A DNA stretch of 64,000 nt from positions 1 through 64,000 of the forward strand of contig JAGNXB010000003.1 of NCBI GenBank assembly GCA_017985675.1, written 5' to 3'. The number at the start of each line of letters is the position of its first letter. Position 1 is the first letter of the stretch. The notes below the pieces were generated by a model. The model made no database searches. It was not told the origin of the DNA and saw only the letters and a program-made list of their open reading frames with translations. Made by a program: the position numbers and the translations under genes. The stretch is from Saprospiraceae bacterium (GTDB taxonomy: Bacteria > Bacteroidota > Bacteroidia > Chitinophagales > Saprospiraceae). This document shows positions 44,029-52,939 of the stretch, piece by piece.

Positions 44029-46671
44029 TTATCCCTCGGTCAGAGGCAGTTCGGCCAGCACACCTGCTTTCCGGAAGACCAACTCCTTTTTGTCTTTTTC
44101 CAGATCGACAAGGATGGTGTCACCTGCCAGGAAGTCACCCGCCAGCAAATGTTTTGCCAGTGGATTGACCAGCTCTTTTTGTAATACGCGTTTCATAGGT
44201 CGTGCTCCAAACTGAGGATCAAATCCAAGTTCGGCCATCAATGCCCGGGCATCAGCACTCACTTCCAGTGTCATGCCCTGATCGGAGAGCATGCCCAGCA
44301 CCTTCTTAAGTTGGATATCCAGAATCAACTGGATTTCCTCCCTGGTCAATGGCAAGAACATGATCCGTTCATCGATCCGATTGAGAAACTCGGGCCGCAG
44401 ATGTTGTTTCAGCAGATCAAAGACTTCTTTTTGTGTCGTCTCTATAATATCGTCCCGGTGTTTGTCACCCAGATTAGCGAGGTCTTCAAAGTTCTCGAGG
44501 ATAATATCGGACCCCATATTACTGGTCATGATGATCAGTGCATTTTTAAAGTCTGCTACCCGGCCTTTATTATCCGTCAGGCGGCCATCTTCCAGCACCT
44601 GAAGGAGTATATTGAAGGTATCGGGATGTGCCTTCTCAATTTCATCGAGCAGGATGATGGAATAAGGACGACGACGCACGGCTTCGGTCAACTGGCCGCC
44701 TTCATCGTAACCCACATATCCCGGAGGCGCACCAATAAGCCGGCTCACCGCATGTCGCTCCTGGTATTCACTCATGTCAATCCGAACAATAGCCCGTTCA
44801 TCATCAAATAAAATCTCGGCTAATGCCTTGGCCAACTCCGTTTTACCGACACCCGTCGGACCCAGGAACAGGAAAGAGCCTATCGGCCTACCGGCATCCT
44901 GCAATCCGGCCCGACTCCGACGTATAGCTTCGCTCACAGCGACAACGGCTTCTTTTTGGCCAATCAGCCTTTTGCCCAACTCATCTTCCAGATTAAGCAG
45001 TCGCTGCCGCTCACTTTGCAACATGCGGTTGACGGGAATGCCTGTCCAGCGACTCACTACTTCGGCGATATCATCAGCGTCGACGGCCTCATTGGTGAGT
45101 CGTTTGTCTTTGTCTAAGGCCTTGAGTTGTTCCTCCGCTTCCTTGAATTTTGCTTGCTCCTCCTGTATTTTGCCATAGCGAATGGTGGCGACGAGTTCAA
45201 AATTGCTTTCCCGCTCTGCCTTTTGCGCTTGCAACTCTAATTGTTCAATTTGCTCGCGCCCATTCTGCACAATTGCAACCAGGGCTTTTTCATTTTCCCA
45301 ACGGGCACGCATCTCCTTGAGTTGATCCTGAATCTCAGCGATCTGCTCATTTAGGTTTTGCATCCGTTTGTCATTTTTTTCTCGTTTTACCGCTTCACGT
45401 TCAATTTCCAATTGCCGTGAACGACGCTCCAGTTCGTCTATTTCTTCCGGTACAGAGTTCATTTCCATCCGTAATCGGGCAGCAGCCTCATCGATCAGAT
45501 CGATGGCTTTATCGGGCAAAAACCGATCGCTGATATATCGGTGCGAAAGCTCTGCGGCTGCAATCAAGGCCTCATCGAGGATTTCGATTTTATGGAATAC
45601 TTCGTAGCGCTCCTGAAGACCGCGAAGGATAGAAATGGTGTCTTCCAGGCTGGGCTCGTCTATGACGACGGTTTGAAACCGGCGCTCCAGTGCTTTATCC
45701 TTTTCAAAATACTTCTGATATTCATCGAGGGTAGTGGCTCCTATTGTGCGGAGCTCCCCACGGGCTAGTGCGGGCTTGAGGATGTTGGCAGCATCCATGG
45801 CACCATTGCCACCGCCTGCCCCAATCAGGGTGTGAATTTCATCAATAAAGAGGATGACTTCACCATCTGCTGCCGTGACTTCTTTTACAACGGCCTTTAG
45901 GCGCTCTTCAAATTCGCCCTTGTATTTTGCACCGGCAATCAGCGCCGATAAATCCAACGTAAAAATCTTTTTCGTTTTCAGATTTTCCGGTACATCCCCG
46001 CGGACAATCCGCCAGGCTATACCCTCCACAATGGCCGTTTTACCCACCCCCGGATCACCAATCAGAATGGGATTGTTCTTTTTGCGGCGAGACAGGATTT
46101 GAAGTACACGGCGTATTTCTTCATCCCGGCCTATGATAGGGTCTAATTTGCCGTTTTCCGCACGTTCATTCAGATTGATGCCGTACTTGTTCAGCGCATT
46201 GTAGGTGTTTTCACTATGTTGATCAGTCACTTTGCTTCCTTTTCGAAGTTCGAGAATAGCTTTTTTCAGGTTGTCGACACTCAGTCCGCAATCTTTCAGC
46301 ATCTGTGCCCCTTTATCTCTCCCCTCGAGGATACCTAAAAGGACGAGTTCGACAGAAATATATTGATCCCCAAAGTCTTTCATGGCTTTACGGGCATGTT
46401 GGAGTGCCGTATTGGCATCCGGTGTGAGATACTGTTTATCAGATCCTTCTACCTGGGGATAGGTTTTTATAATTCGATCTGCTTCCTCAATTGCTTTGTT
46501 GAGATTAGCGCCCGTCTTTTGAAACAGGAAAGTTGTAACCTGATCATCCGTTTCATGGATGGCCCGGAATATATGCACGGTATCAACTTGTTGCTGGTTG
46601 TGTGCTCCTGCCAACTGTTGCGCTTTCAGGATAGCTTCTTGTGTTTTTATAGTAAACTCTTCGTAGGTCAT
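44029..46671 (-). CDS. clpB: ATP-dependent disaggregase ClpB
   Basis: An 880-residue AAA+ chaperone that, with DnaK, extracts proteins from aggregates. N-domain 1-145, first AAA module with Walker [11 protein letters not shown] (about 204-213), a coiled-coil M-domain (about 405-530) and second AAA module with [10 protein letters not shown] (about 606-615) are all present. [14 protein letters not shown]-type ring loops are intact. The long M-domain separates it from ClpA/ClpC. ATG 46671 has a good AGGAG four bases upstream, unusual in this window. An upstream palindrome suggests heat-shock control. Confidence 0.97.
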   Translation of the reverse strand: MTYEEFTIKTQEAILKAQQLAGAHNQQQVDTVHIFRAIHETDDQVTTFLFQKTGANLNKAIEEADRIIKTYPQVEGSDKQYLTPDANTALQHARKAMKDFGDQYISVELVLLGILEGRDKGAQMLKDCGLSVDNLKKAILELRKGSKVTDQHSENTYNALNKYGINLNERAENGKLDPIIGRDEEIRRVLQILSRRKKNNPILIGDPGVGKTAIVEGIAWRIVRGDVPENLKTKKIFTLDLSALIAGAKYKGEFEERLKAVVKEVTAADGEVILFIDEIHTLIGAGGGNGAMDAANILKPALARGELRTIGATTLDEYQKYFEKDKALERRFQTVVIDEPSLEDTISILRGLQERYEVFHKIEILDEALIAAAELSHRYISDRFLPDKAIDLIDEAAARLRMEMNSVPEEIDELERRSRQLEIEREAVKREKNDKRMQNLNEQIAEIQDQLKEMRARWENEKALVAIVQNGREQIEQLELQAQKAERESNFELVATIRYGKIQEEQAKFKEAEEQLKALDKDKRLTNEAVDADDIAEVVSRWTGIPVNRMLQSERQRLLNLEDELGKRLIGQKEAVVAVSEAIRRSRAGLQDAGRPIGSFLFLGPTGVGKTELAKALAEILFDDERAIVRIDMSEYQERHAVSRLIGAPPGYVGYDEGGQLTEAVRRRPYSIILLDEIEKAHPDTFNILLQVLEDGRLTDNKGRVADFKNALIIMTSNMGSDIILENFEDLANLGDKHRDDIIETTQKEVFDLLKQHLRPEFLNRIDERIMFLPLTREEIQLILDIQLKKVLGMLSDQGMTLEVSADARALMAELGFDPQFGARPMKRVLQKELVNPLAKHLLAGDFLAGDTILVDLEKDKKELVFRKAGVLAELPLTEG

Positions 46672-46732
46672 AGCTCCTCATTTTTCTATTGGATCACAAA
46701 TTAAACGCCAGCAGTGAAATGCTTGATTTTGC

Positions 46733-46777
46733 TGCCAAAATGGCTCAATTTTATGAAAATGGGGCGACATTTTGGCA
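46733..46777 (-). promoter_or_regulatory. 10-bp inverted repeat upstream of clpB
   Basis: TGCCAAAATG (46733-46742) and CATTTTGGCA (46768-46777) are perfect inverted repeats with a 25-base spacer, 62-106 bases before the clpB start. The placement suits an operator or a cooperative regulator pair controlling a heat-shock gene. No T-run accompanies it. The regulator is unknown. Confidence 0.5.
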
Positions 46778-46880
46778 TCAATTCGAGCATTCTTCTGTCG
46801 ATATAACATACTGGCCGAATAAGATCTCAAATTCAAATCTGAAAACAGTCCTAACTTAGCCTCGTCTAAAAGATATACGC

Positions 46881-47561
46881 ATGGCTTTTACGCTAGCCGA
46901 AGAGGATTATCTAAAAGCCATTTACAAGGGCTCGGAGAAGTATGGAAATCCCGTAAGTACCTCAGCCATTGCGGAGATCATGCAGACCCGGGCTGCCTCG
47001 GTCACCGATATGCTTAAAAAGCTGGCGGAAAAAGACCTCATTCATTACGAACGCTATCGCGGGGTAAGTCTGACCAAGGAAGGTGCAAAAACAGCGACAA
47101 TGCTGATCCGGAAACACCGACTTTGGGAAGTGTTTTTAGTCGATAAGTTGGGATTTACCTGGGATGAAGTGCATGATATTGCAGAACAACTCGAGCATAT
47201 TCAATCGGACGCCCTCGTCGATCGGCTGGATCATTTTTTAGGTACACCGCGATTTGATCCTCATGGTGACCCTATCCCCGATGCATCGGGAGCCTATCGG
47301 ATGCGACCGCAAATTCTGTTAAATGAATTGCCCCTGGCCCAATCTGCAGTGATCGTGGGTGTGAAGGAACATACATCAGCATTTCTAAAGTATCTCGATC
47401 AGATGGGACTCACCTTAGGTGTGCACCTGCACGTCGAAGAGGTCTTTCCCTATGATGGATCGCTCAAACTAATACTTCAGGACGGATCATCGCGGCTCGT
47501 GTCAGGCAAGGCTGCACCATTCATTTATGTACAGCTTAATCCTTCGGGGAATTCGATCTAA
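46881..47561 (+). CDS. DtxR/MntR-family metal-dependent regulator
   Basis: A 226-residue metalloregulator. The N-terminal winged helix (about 5-65) has the recognition helix RAASVTDMLKKLAEKDLI. The dimerisation/metal domain (about 70-140) contains HRLWEVFL and IAEQLEHIQSDALVDRLDHFLG, which supply the usual His/Glu ligands. The C-terminal ~70 residues form an SH3-like FeoA domain. It likely represses manganese or iron uptake genes when the metal is plentiful. No transporter lies next to it. It is divergent from clpB. Confidence 0.9.
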   Translation: MAFTLAEEDYLKAIYKGSEKYGNPVSTSAIAEIMQTRAASVTDMLKKLAEKDLIHYERYRGVSLTKEGAKTATMLIRKHRLWEVFLVDKLGFTWDEVHDIAEQLEHIQSDALVDRLDHFLGTPRFDPHGDPIPDASGAYRMRPQILLNELPLAQSAVIVGVKEHTSAFLKYLDQMGLTLGVHLHVEEVFPYDGSLKLILQDGSSRLVSGKAAPFIYVQLNPSGNSI

Positions 47562-47594
47562 TTGGGTTCCTATTGTCCAGAACCTGACCTCAAC

Positions 47595-48917
47595 TTAGAA
47601 CGCTACCTGTAGTCCTGCCCTGCCATTTGCGAGCCTACTATCATTTGGAATAAATAGCGATACCACATTGTCGGATGCAGCATAAATGCGCACGGGTCCA
47701 AGTCGCAGTAACGTATGAAGCCCAATATTGCTAAAAGTTTTGTCGTAGATGGTGTATGTCAAACCCGCCTCAAGGAACCGGAAGGGTTTAAAATTGGCAC
47801 CCAGCGACAGCCCGGTAAACAATTTGTCTTCTCGGTTTTGGCCGAAGATTAAACCGCTCACATTCATCATTTTGCCAATCTCATATCGGGCACCCACCTG
47901 GAAATGCCAGGGCAACGGCGTGGTATAACTTTTGCCGGGCACTTCCTCAAAGCCTAATAATTCTTCCAACGTGTCGAGTGCACCAACAATAGACAAGGAA
48001 TCGTCCGCAAAAAGGGAACTAAATTCAAAGCCGTCGTATTGGACTGTTTTTTTGGATTCATAGCCAACGACATCATCTTTCCAGGTGATGCGTCCGAGAT
48101 CCATAATAGCCGCATCGATGCGCAGTTTTTCCCCGAATTTAACGGTTCCGCCCAGATCGAGGGCAAGGCCGGTGTTAGACGAAAAGAATTTTTTAAAACT
48201 ATAATCATCCGTACCAATCTGGAAATCCGTTCCCTCCCCCTGGAGGATATCCAGGTCAGGAGAGGTATACAGCAGGTAGTCGCTGGTCAGGGTAAGTTGA
48301 TAAATATCATCACTGGTATAGAGGTCGAGTTTGTTGCGAACAGTCCGGGCACTGGTAGCCCCATTCAACCATTTGAGGCGGCCGCCCAGGCTGATCGATC
48401 CCAGTTCGACAGCGACTCCGCCATAGATTTCGCTGTAATTAAAACTGCTGACTTTTACGCCCATATTGGCCGTTTCGCCGATGTATGGGGCATTGCCCTG
48501 AAAAAATACGCCAAACACATCTTTGGGGTAATAAAAATAATTTTCAAACCGGATTTGGTGCCCGACTTCAAACCATAATTTGCCTATTTTCCATCCTGCG
48601 CCGAGGGTCTGTAGAGCACCATCGATTCGAAGGGTGTTTTCAGCTTCCAGCTTACCCAATACACCTGGTACATCAAGGGTGTAGATGTTGTTATTCGAAG
48701 AGACAACCAGGTCATTATAGGAAAAACCGGAGTTGTAGATACCCATGCCAAAACCGGGAAGAGTGATTACAAACTTTTCAGTAGGTACGGTCCCTGGCAA
48801 ACGATATCCCACATGATTGGCATGATAAAGCGAGGGCATTACCTGTCCCAAGAGGGAGGCACTAAAAAGAAGGCTGGCTGAAAAAATCAAAAAAGAAACT
48901 ATAGAAATTTGACGCAT
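47595..48917 (-). CDS. DUF5723 family outer-membrane beta-barrel protein
   Basis: A 440-residue protein with a signal peptide (LFSASLLGQ) and the DUF5723 layout: an N-terminal MPSLYHANHVGYRLPGT... then a stretch of aromatic, alternating strands typical of a FadL-like barrel, ending in Phe (GLQVAF). The family is frequent in Bacteroidota and has no assigned substrate. It is preceded on the same strand, 63 bases upstream, by the large lipoprotein gene, suggesting one operon. Confidence 0.8.
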   Translation of the reverse strand: MRQISIVSFLIFSASLLFSASLLGQVMPSLYHANHVGYRLPGTVPTEKFVITLPGFGMGIYNSGFSYNDLVVSSNNNIYTLDVPGVLGKLEAENTLRIDGALQTLGAGWKIGKLWFEVGHQIRFENYFYYPKDVFGVFFQGNAPYIGETANMGVKVSSFNYSEIYGGVAVELGSISLGGRLKWLNGATSARTVRNKLDLYTSDDIYQLTLTSDYLLYTSPDLDILQGEGTDFQIGTDDYSFKKFFSSNTGLALDLGGTVKFGEKLRIDAAIMDLGRITWKDDVVGYESKKTVQYDGFEFSSLFADDSLSIVGALDTLEELLGFEEVPGKSYTTPLPWHFQVGARYEIGKMMNVSGLIFGQNREDKLFTGLSLGANFKPFRFLEAGLTYTIYDKTFSNIGLHTLLRLGPVRIYAASDNVVSLFIPNDSRLANGRAGLQVAF

Positions 48918-48980
48918 GGTACGTGATTGTAGTTTGAAAAGAATTCGTTGTAAGGAGTGGGTGTGTTTGGAAGACCAGGA

Positions 48981-50504
48981 TTATTCCCCTCCGATACTAT
49001 AATCCAGCGTAGCTCGTAGGCCCATCCGGAGATTGACCTGATCGGAGCTGCGAATGTGCACATCCGTCTGTCCCATATTGGTTGTGGAGAACCGGCTGTC
49101 TACCCGGATTTTACGGGCAAGGCGCATTTTTTCCAACAAGGCGGCATCAGCTTGAATGTAAGTAATCTGGCTGCTTATTCCGTTAGAATAGCCATCCGCT
49201 CCTACAGGCGCAGCCTTAAGGATCAACCCAAAATCATTGAGCAGGGTACCCAGTTCAACACCATTTGCATCGATGAGAGTAGCCTGAGCGATGATATCGA
49301 CAGGCATGCCATTTTCTGCTATGAGTTTGAGCTCTGCTTTTTTCATATCCTCCAATGCTGAAAAATCGACATCAAAGGTTTTGTCCCCTTCAAAGCCATC
49401 TGCTTTTCCATGCAGGGGCAATTCCACCTGAACCTTCAGTGCAAAATAGGAGGAATCTGTAGTAAATCCAATAAGGTTGGGGATTTCATCCGGATTAGAG
49501 ATGGCATCAATCTGATAATCCAGATAAATGGGATATAGATTAAAGACCTCCTTGATATTGGAGTTACTTTTGTCAAAGTAAAAATTGGTAGTGGCGGTAG
49601 ATCCAACCTGATTTAATCCAGGATACCCAAAGTCAAATCCACTGGTCACCAGCGGACTTTCCAGATCGGCTGATTCGGTTTCATTGCTTACTCTCAACAC
49701 GGTGACTTTCGAACGAAGCGGGAATCCAAAGGAATTGTCAACAATAATGGTAACCCGTGGATCAGCAAATTCCAGGTTGCCTTGAAGGACATTTTTGAAC
49801 ACATCCATGGTAATGGTATCCCGCTGGATTTGGTGCACCTCATAACCAAAGTAGCCTTCCAGATAGGAGAACTTGATGCCGGTGATCAAGAAGCCTACCG
49901 TAGGCAATTTGACCCTTTCGCCATTTGACTTTTTGGTGGCGAAATAACGCACATTCACTTCCAAGCCGCTCAGGTTGATATCATAGCCGGCTGTGGAAAT
50001 AGCAGGAAAATTAACAATCACAGGAAGTGTCCCGGTATAATCGATTTCGCCAACCACCTTGAGTGTCTGTCCACCTTGAGTCACATCAGGAAATTCCAAT
50101 ACAAAATCCAGATCTTCAGGAATATTTGAATTGACCTGCACGTTAATTGTGCCGGCGGTAAAATGTGCGCGAATAATATTTATCTCATTTTCCAGCGTAA
50201 ATGGAGCGGAAAGCACCGAGTCAAACATGATGCCGGGAAAGGTTGGAATCGCTTTAAAAATTTCATTCGCTTCCCGACGTACAAGATCTCCTTTGTAGAC
50301 CAAAGTCATACTCCCATCCGAACCAATCACCAGGGACGAGGTATCTGTGTTTTCACCAAAAAGATCTGCCAATGTGGAGGTGGAAGAAAATAGCGGTAAA
50401 GCCAGTTCGGGTTCAAATTTAATTTCCTCCACATCCTTATTGCAGGCGGTGATAAGCAGAAATGAGGACAAAAGAATGAGGGAATAACGCACGATATTTT
50501 TCAT
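48981..50504 (-). CDS. large lipoprotein of unknown function
   Basis: A 507-residue lipoprotein starting MKNIVRYS, with lipobox LLITAC and a negatively charged linker. The body is beta-rich and Thr/Ser-rich, without a motif I can name. LPLFSSTSTLADLFGE near residue 37 is typical of Bacteroidota surface lipoproteins co-encoded with barrel proteins. It lies just upstream of the DUF5723 barrel gene and may act with it. A TTG start 9 bases upstream is possible. Confidence 0.75.
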   Translation of the reverse strand: MKNIVRYSLILLSSFLLITACNKDVEEIKFEPELALPLFSSTSTLADLFGENTDTSSLVIGSDGSMTLVYKGDLVRREANEIFKAIPTFPGIMFDSVLSAPFTLENEINIIRAHFTAGTINVQVNSNIPEDLDFVLEFPDVTQGGQTLKVVGEIDYTGTLPVIVNFPAISTAGYDINLSGLEVNVRYFATKKSNGERVKLPTVGFLITGIKFSYLEGYFGYEVHQIQRDTITMDVFKNVLQGNLEFADPRVTIIVDNSFGFPLRSKVTVLRVSNETESADLESPLVTSGFDFGYPGLNQVGSTATTNFYFDKSNSNIKEVFNLYPIYLDYQIDAISNPDEIPNLIGFTTDSSYFALKVQVELPLHGKADGFEGDKTFDVDFSALEDMKKAELKLIAENGMPVDIIAQATLIDANGVELGTLLNDFGLILKAAPVGADGYSNGISSQITYIQADAALLEKMRLARKIRVDSRFSTTNMGQTDVHIRSSDQVNLRMGLRATLDYSIGGE

Positions 50505-50600
50505 AAAAATCAACTAAATCTGAATAAATAATGGTTTGATAACACAAAGTAACCATGAAGGTAACGTGAATTGATTAAAAAGCGTTGTCTGGCACACACC

Positions 50601-52019
50601 TTAGTCCAAACCATGCAGGGTATACTCCTGTCCTAATTCGGGAATTTGGACATCACTAAAGCCATCCTTTATTAATAACTCAGAAAAGGATTGTTGTACG
50701 GGGAGAATGCCGTGTACCAGGAAGAGTTGTTTCACTTTTTGCTGTTGGCCATTCAGATACTCACGCATTTCGTCCCGGTCAGCATGTGCTGAGAAGGAGT
50801 CCATCATTTCGACCCGGGCATTTACATCTTTCCATTCGCCAAAGACGTGTACTCGTTTTTCACCACTGCGTAAGGCGTGGCCCTGGGTGCCGGGGGCACA
50901 GTAACCGACCATCAAAAATGTATTCCGGGCGTCTTCAATATGATTGGCCAGGTGATGTTTTACACGGCCGGCATTCATCATGCCGGATGCACTGATGATC
51001 ACACATGGGTCTTTGCGGCCATTCAGGGCTTTGGACGACTCAACACTACGGGTAAACGTGAGATTATTAAAACCAAATGGGTTGGGGTCTGTAATCAGGT
51101 ACTCTGTGAGATCTGCATCATAACATTCGGGATGCAGGGCATAGACCTCAGTAGCACTGGTGGAAAGAGGGCTATCCACAAAGATGGGAATATTTGGCAA
51201 TCGCTCTTCATTGGCCATTTGATCCATCATATAGATCAACTCCTGAGTTTTTCCAATACTAAATGCAGGGATGATCAGTTTGCCTTTTTGTTCCAGGCAC
51301 GTCTCCTTCAGGATACGCAGGAATCGGTCGTGTTCGGCTGGTTTTTCATCGTGGAGGCGGTCCCCATAGGTACTTTCGCTGATGAGATAGTCCACAGGAG
51401 CAAGCTGTTGTGGATCCCGGAGTATAGGTCTGTCTTTGCGACCGATATCCCCCGTGAAACCCAGTGTCACCTCTTGTTTGCCACGTCGGATACGGAGTGT
51501 TACATTGGCGCTGCCCAGGATATGGCCGGCATCTTTGTAATACACTTCCACCTCAGGATGGATACGCAACCAGCGATTGTAAGAGACGCCTACAAACTGG
51601 TTCATCACAGCAATCGCATCCGCCTGGGTGTAGAGCGGCTCCCGCACTTTGTTGTTGGGCCTGTTTTTTTTATGGTTCACCTTATGATAGTAGCCGGCAT
51701 CCTGCTCCTGAATCTTGGCGCTGTCTATGAGCATGATGGTGCATAAGCTATGCGTAGCTGGTGTAGCATAAATATTGCCGCGAAAACCATCTTTATATAA
51801 CTTGGGTAATCTGCCGCTGTGGTCGATATGTGCATGGGAGAGTACCACGCAATCAATGGTCTGAGGATTAAATAGCCATTGTTCGTTAAATCCGACCATT
51901 TCATCACTTCTACCCTGATACATCCCACAATCGAGCAGGATGGTAAAACCATCGTCGAGGGTCAATAGGTGGGCACTTCCGGTTACTTCCTGTGCGGCTC
52001 CACAAAATGTTAAATGCAT
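50601..52019 (-). CDS. metallo-beta-lactamase fold RNA-processing-type hydrolase
   Basis: A 472-residue two-metal hydrolase of the beta-CASP/CPSF73-like group. The metal-binding motif SHAHIDHSGRLP is near 60-71. GDIGRKDRPIL near 189, STYGDRLHDE near 215 and the beta-CASP motifs with SASGMMNAGRVKHHL near 350, VGYCAPGTQG near 377 and DSFSAHADRDE near 410 follow. Such bacterial proteins act as RNA endo- or exonucleases; the substrate is unknown. ATG 52019 (MHLTFCG) is the start. A longer in-frame version would translate the G-rich repeat upstream and is rejected. Confidence 0.9.
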   Translation of the reverse strand: MHLTFCGAAQEVTGSAHLLTLDDGFTILLDCGMYQGRSDEMVGFNEQWLFNPQTIDCVVLSHAHIDHSGRLPKLYKDGFRGNIYATPATHSLCTIMLIDSAKIQEQDAGYYHKVNHKKNRPNNKVREPLYTQADAIAVMNQFVGVSYNRWLRIHPEVEVYYKDAGHILGSANVTLRIRRGKQEVTLGFTGDIGRKDRPILRDPQQLAPVDYLISESTYGDRLHDEKPAEHDRFLRILKETCLEQKGKLIIPAFSIGKTQELIYMMDQMANEERLPNIPIFVDSPLSTSATEVYALHPECYDADLTEYLITDPNPFGFNNLTFTRSVESSKALNGRKDPCVIISASGMMNAGRVKHHLANHIEDARNTFLMVGYCAPGTQGHALRSGEKRVHVFGEWKDVNARVEMMDSFSAHADRDEMREYLNGQQQKVKQLFLVHGILPVQQSFSELLIKDGFSDVQIPELGQEYTLHGLD

Positions 52020-52079
52020 AAGCTTGTCATTTGCCCGAAGGTAAAGAAATGGAAGGTAATGAAGGAGTGAAGGAGTTGA

Positions 52080-52119
52080 GGAGGGGAGGAGGGGAGGAGG
52101 GGGCAGGTTTTGAGTAGGG
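52080..52119 (+). repeat. G-rich tract with four G-runs
   Basis: Three runs of four to five G (52083-52086, 52091-52094, 52099-52103), separated by AGGA, and a fourth GGG at 52117-52119 could form a G-quadruplex on the plus strand. It lies about 60 bases upstream of the metallo-beta-lactamase gene start and at the edge of the repeat cluster. Confidence 0.5.
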
Positions 52120-52137
52120 AGGTTTTGAGGTTTTGAG

Positions 52138-52183
52138 GGTGAGCTCACATACCCCGTAGGGGTGAGCTCACATACCCCGAAGG
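52138..52183. repeat. 23-bp tandem repeat, two copies
   Basis: Two adjacent 23-bp copies (52138-52160 and 52161-52183) differ at one base. Each begins GGTGAGCTCACATACCCC. The unit contains the 10-bp palindrome GTGAGCTCAC, and an ACCCC-GTA-GGGGT hairpin spans the junction. Confidence 0.8.
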
Positions 52184-52185
52184 GG

Positions 52186-52206
52186 CGAATGTCCTGTGGA
52201 CATTCG
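52186..52206. repeat. perfect inverted repeat CGAATGTCC/GGACATTCG
   Basis: Nine-bp arms with a TGT loop. The right arm merges into the first copy of the 72-bp repeat, so the hairpin straddles the two repeat types. Confidence 0.7.
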
Positions 52207-52393
52207 GTGAGCGAACCGAGCGCCCCTGCGCGAGGCTTACGTAATGCCTTTAGTAAAACAACACAATGTGGACTTTCGGTGAGCGAACCGAGCGCCCCCG
52301 CACGAGGCTTACGAAATGCCCATTAGCACATCAACATAATGTTGACATTCGGTGAGCGAACCGAGCGCCACCGCGCGAGGCTTTCTGAAAGCA
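52199..52393. repeat. ~72-bp tandem repeat, three 50-bp conserved blocks
   Basis: Conserved 50-bp blocks begin at 52199, 52271 and 52344 (period 72-73). The first two differ at four positions. The third diverges in its last ten bases. All share CGGTGAGCGAACCGAGCG. The 22- and 23-base segments between blocks are also related (both contain TTAG, CAACA and AATGT), so the whole unit is repeated rather than a fixed repeat with unique spacers. The blocks contain short internal palindromes (CGGT/ACCG). No coding frame is open across it. Function unknown. Confidence 0.85.
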
Positions 52394-52870
52394 TTAATTT
52401 GGAATCTGGAATGGTACGTAGCGTGGGGTGCCCTTGCCAGGCAGTAGAAAACACGATACGCATTAAGCATTTAAACGTTTAAACTTCCCCGAATATACGA
52501 ATAAACAAAACGTGGATGACCGTATATCAAGGGCAGTAAAAAAGGACCATTTCCATATTGTTACGAGCTTCTTAGCCTTCAGCAATTATTGCCAAATTTT
52601 TGAAATGATCAAGTTTTGTTGTAGCAAATGAGCGTTTTTTATGGAAAAAGAGGCCGATTGCGGGTGATTTTAATCATTTGTTGACCAATTTTTCAACTTT
52701 TATCATGTCACAGTTGGCGATTAAATATTGCAGGATTTTGTACAATTGGGAGCAACAGGTTACATAATTGTTGGATTAGTAATACATTTTTACAACACAT
52801 AAGAATCATTAATATATTAATTTAACGCAATTAAATGTCACAGTTTAGCTACATTATTGAAAATTTCTAT
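52394..52870. other. gene-free AT-rich region before the peroxidase gene
   Basis: No convincing open frame or RNA gene is visible. TGTCACAGTT occurs twice (52706-52715 and 52836-52845), 130 bases apart, upstream of the peroxidase promoter, and could be a regulator site. Otherwise I see nothing. Confidence 0.4.
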
Positions 52871-52901
52871 TTGACCAGGGCGGGATATGCTTGTAACTTT
52901 G
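52871..52901 (+). promoter_or_regulatory. promoter TTG-N20-TAACTTTG of the peroxidase gene
   Basis: TTG (52871-52873), a 20-base spacer and TAACTTTG (52894-52901) match the Bacteroidota promoter well. The ATG follows 38 bases later, so this gene has a normal leader. Confidence 0.65.
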
Positions 52902-52939
52902 AACACAGTTTTGGTAACTACAGACAAACATTTTAGAGC

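Noticed and set aside
50877-51746. A 289-residue open frame antisense to the metallo-beta-lactamase gene
   Set aside because: The opposite strand encodes a well-conserved hydrolase over the same bases. The antisense translation has no domain and scattered Cys/Trp typical of shadows.
52020-52148. Longer N-terminus of the metallo-beta-lactamase protein
   Set aside because: It would translate the G-rich repeat into a Pro/Ser-rich extension not found in the family, and ATG 52019 begins exactly at the conserved fold.
52199-52393. A short CRISPR array
   Set aside because: Only three blocks occur, the repeats diverge, and the inter-block segments are related to one another rather than unique. No cas gene is nearby. 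A tandem repeat explains it better.
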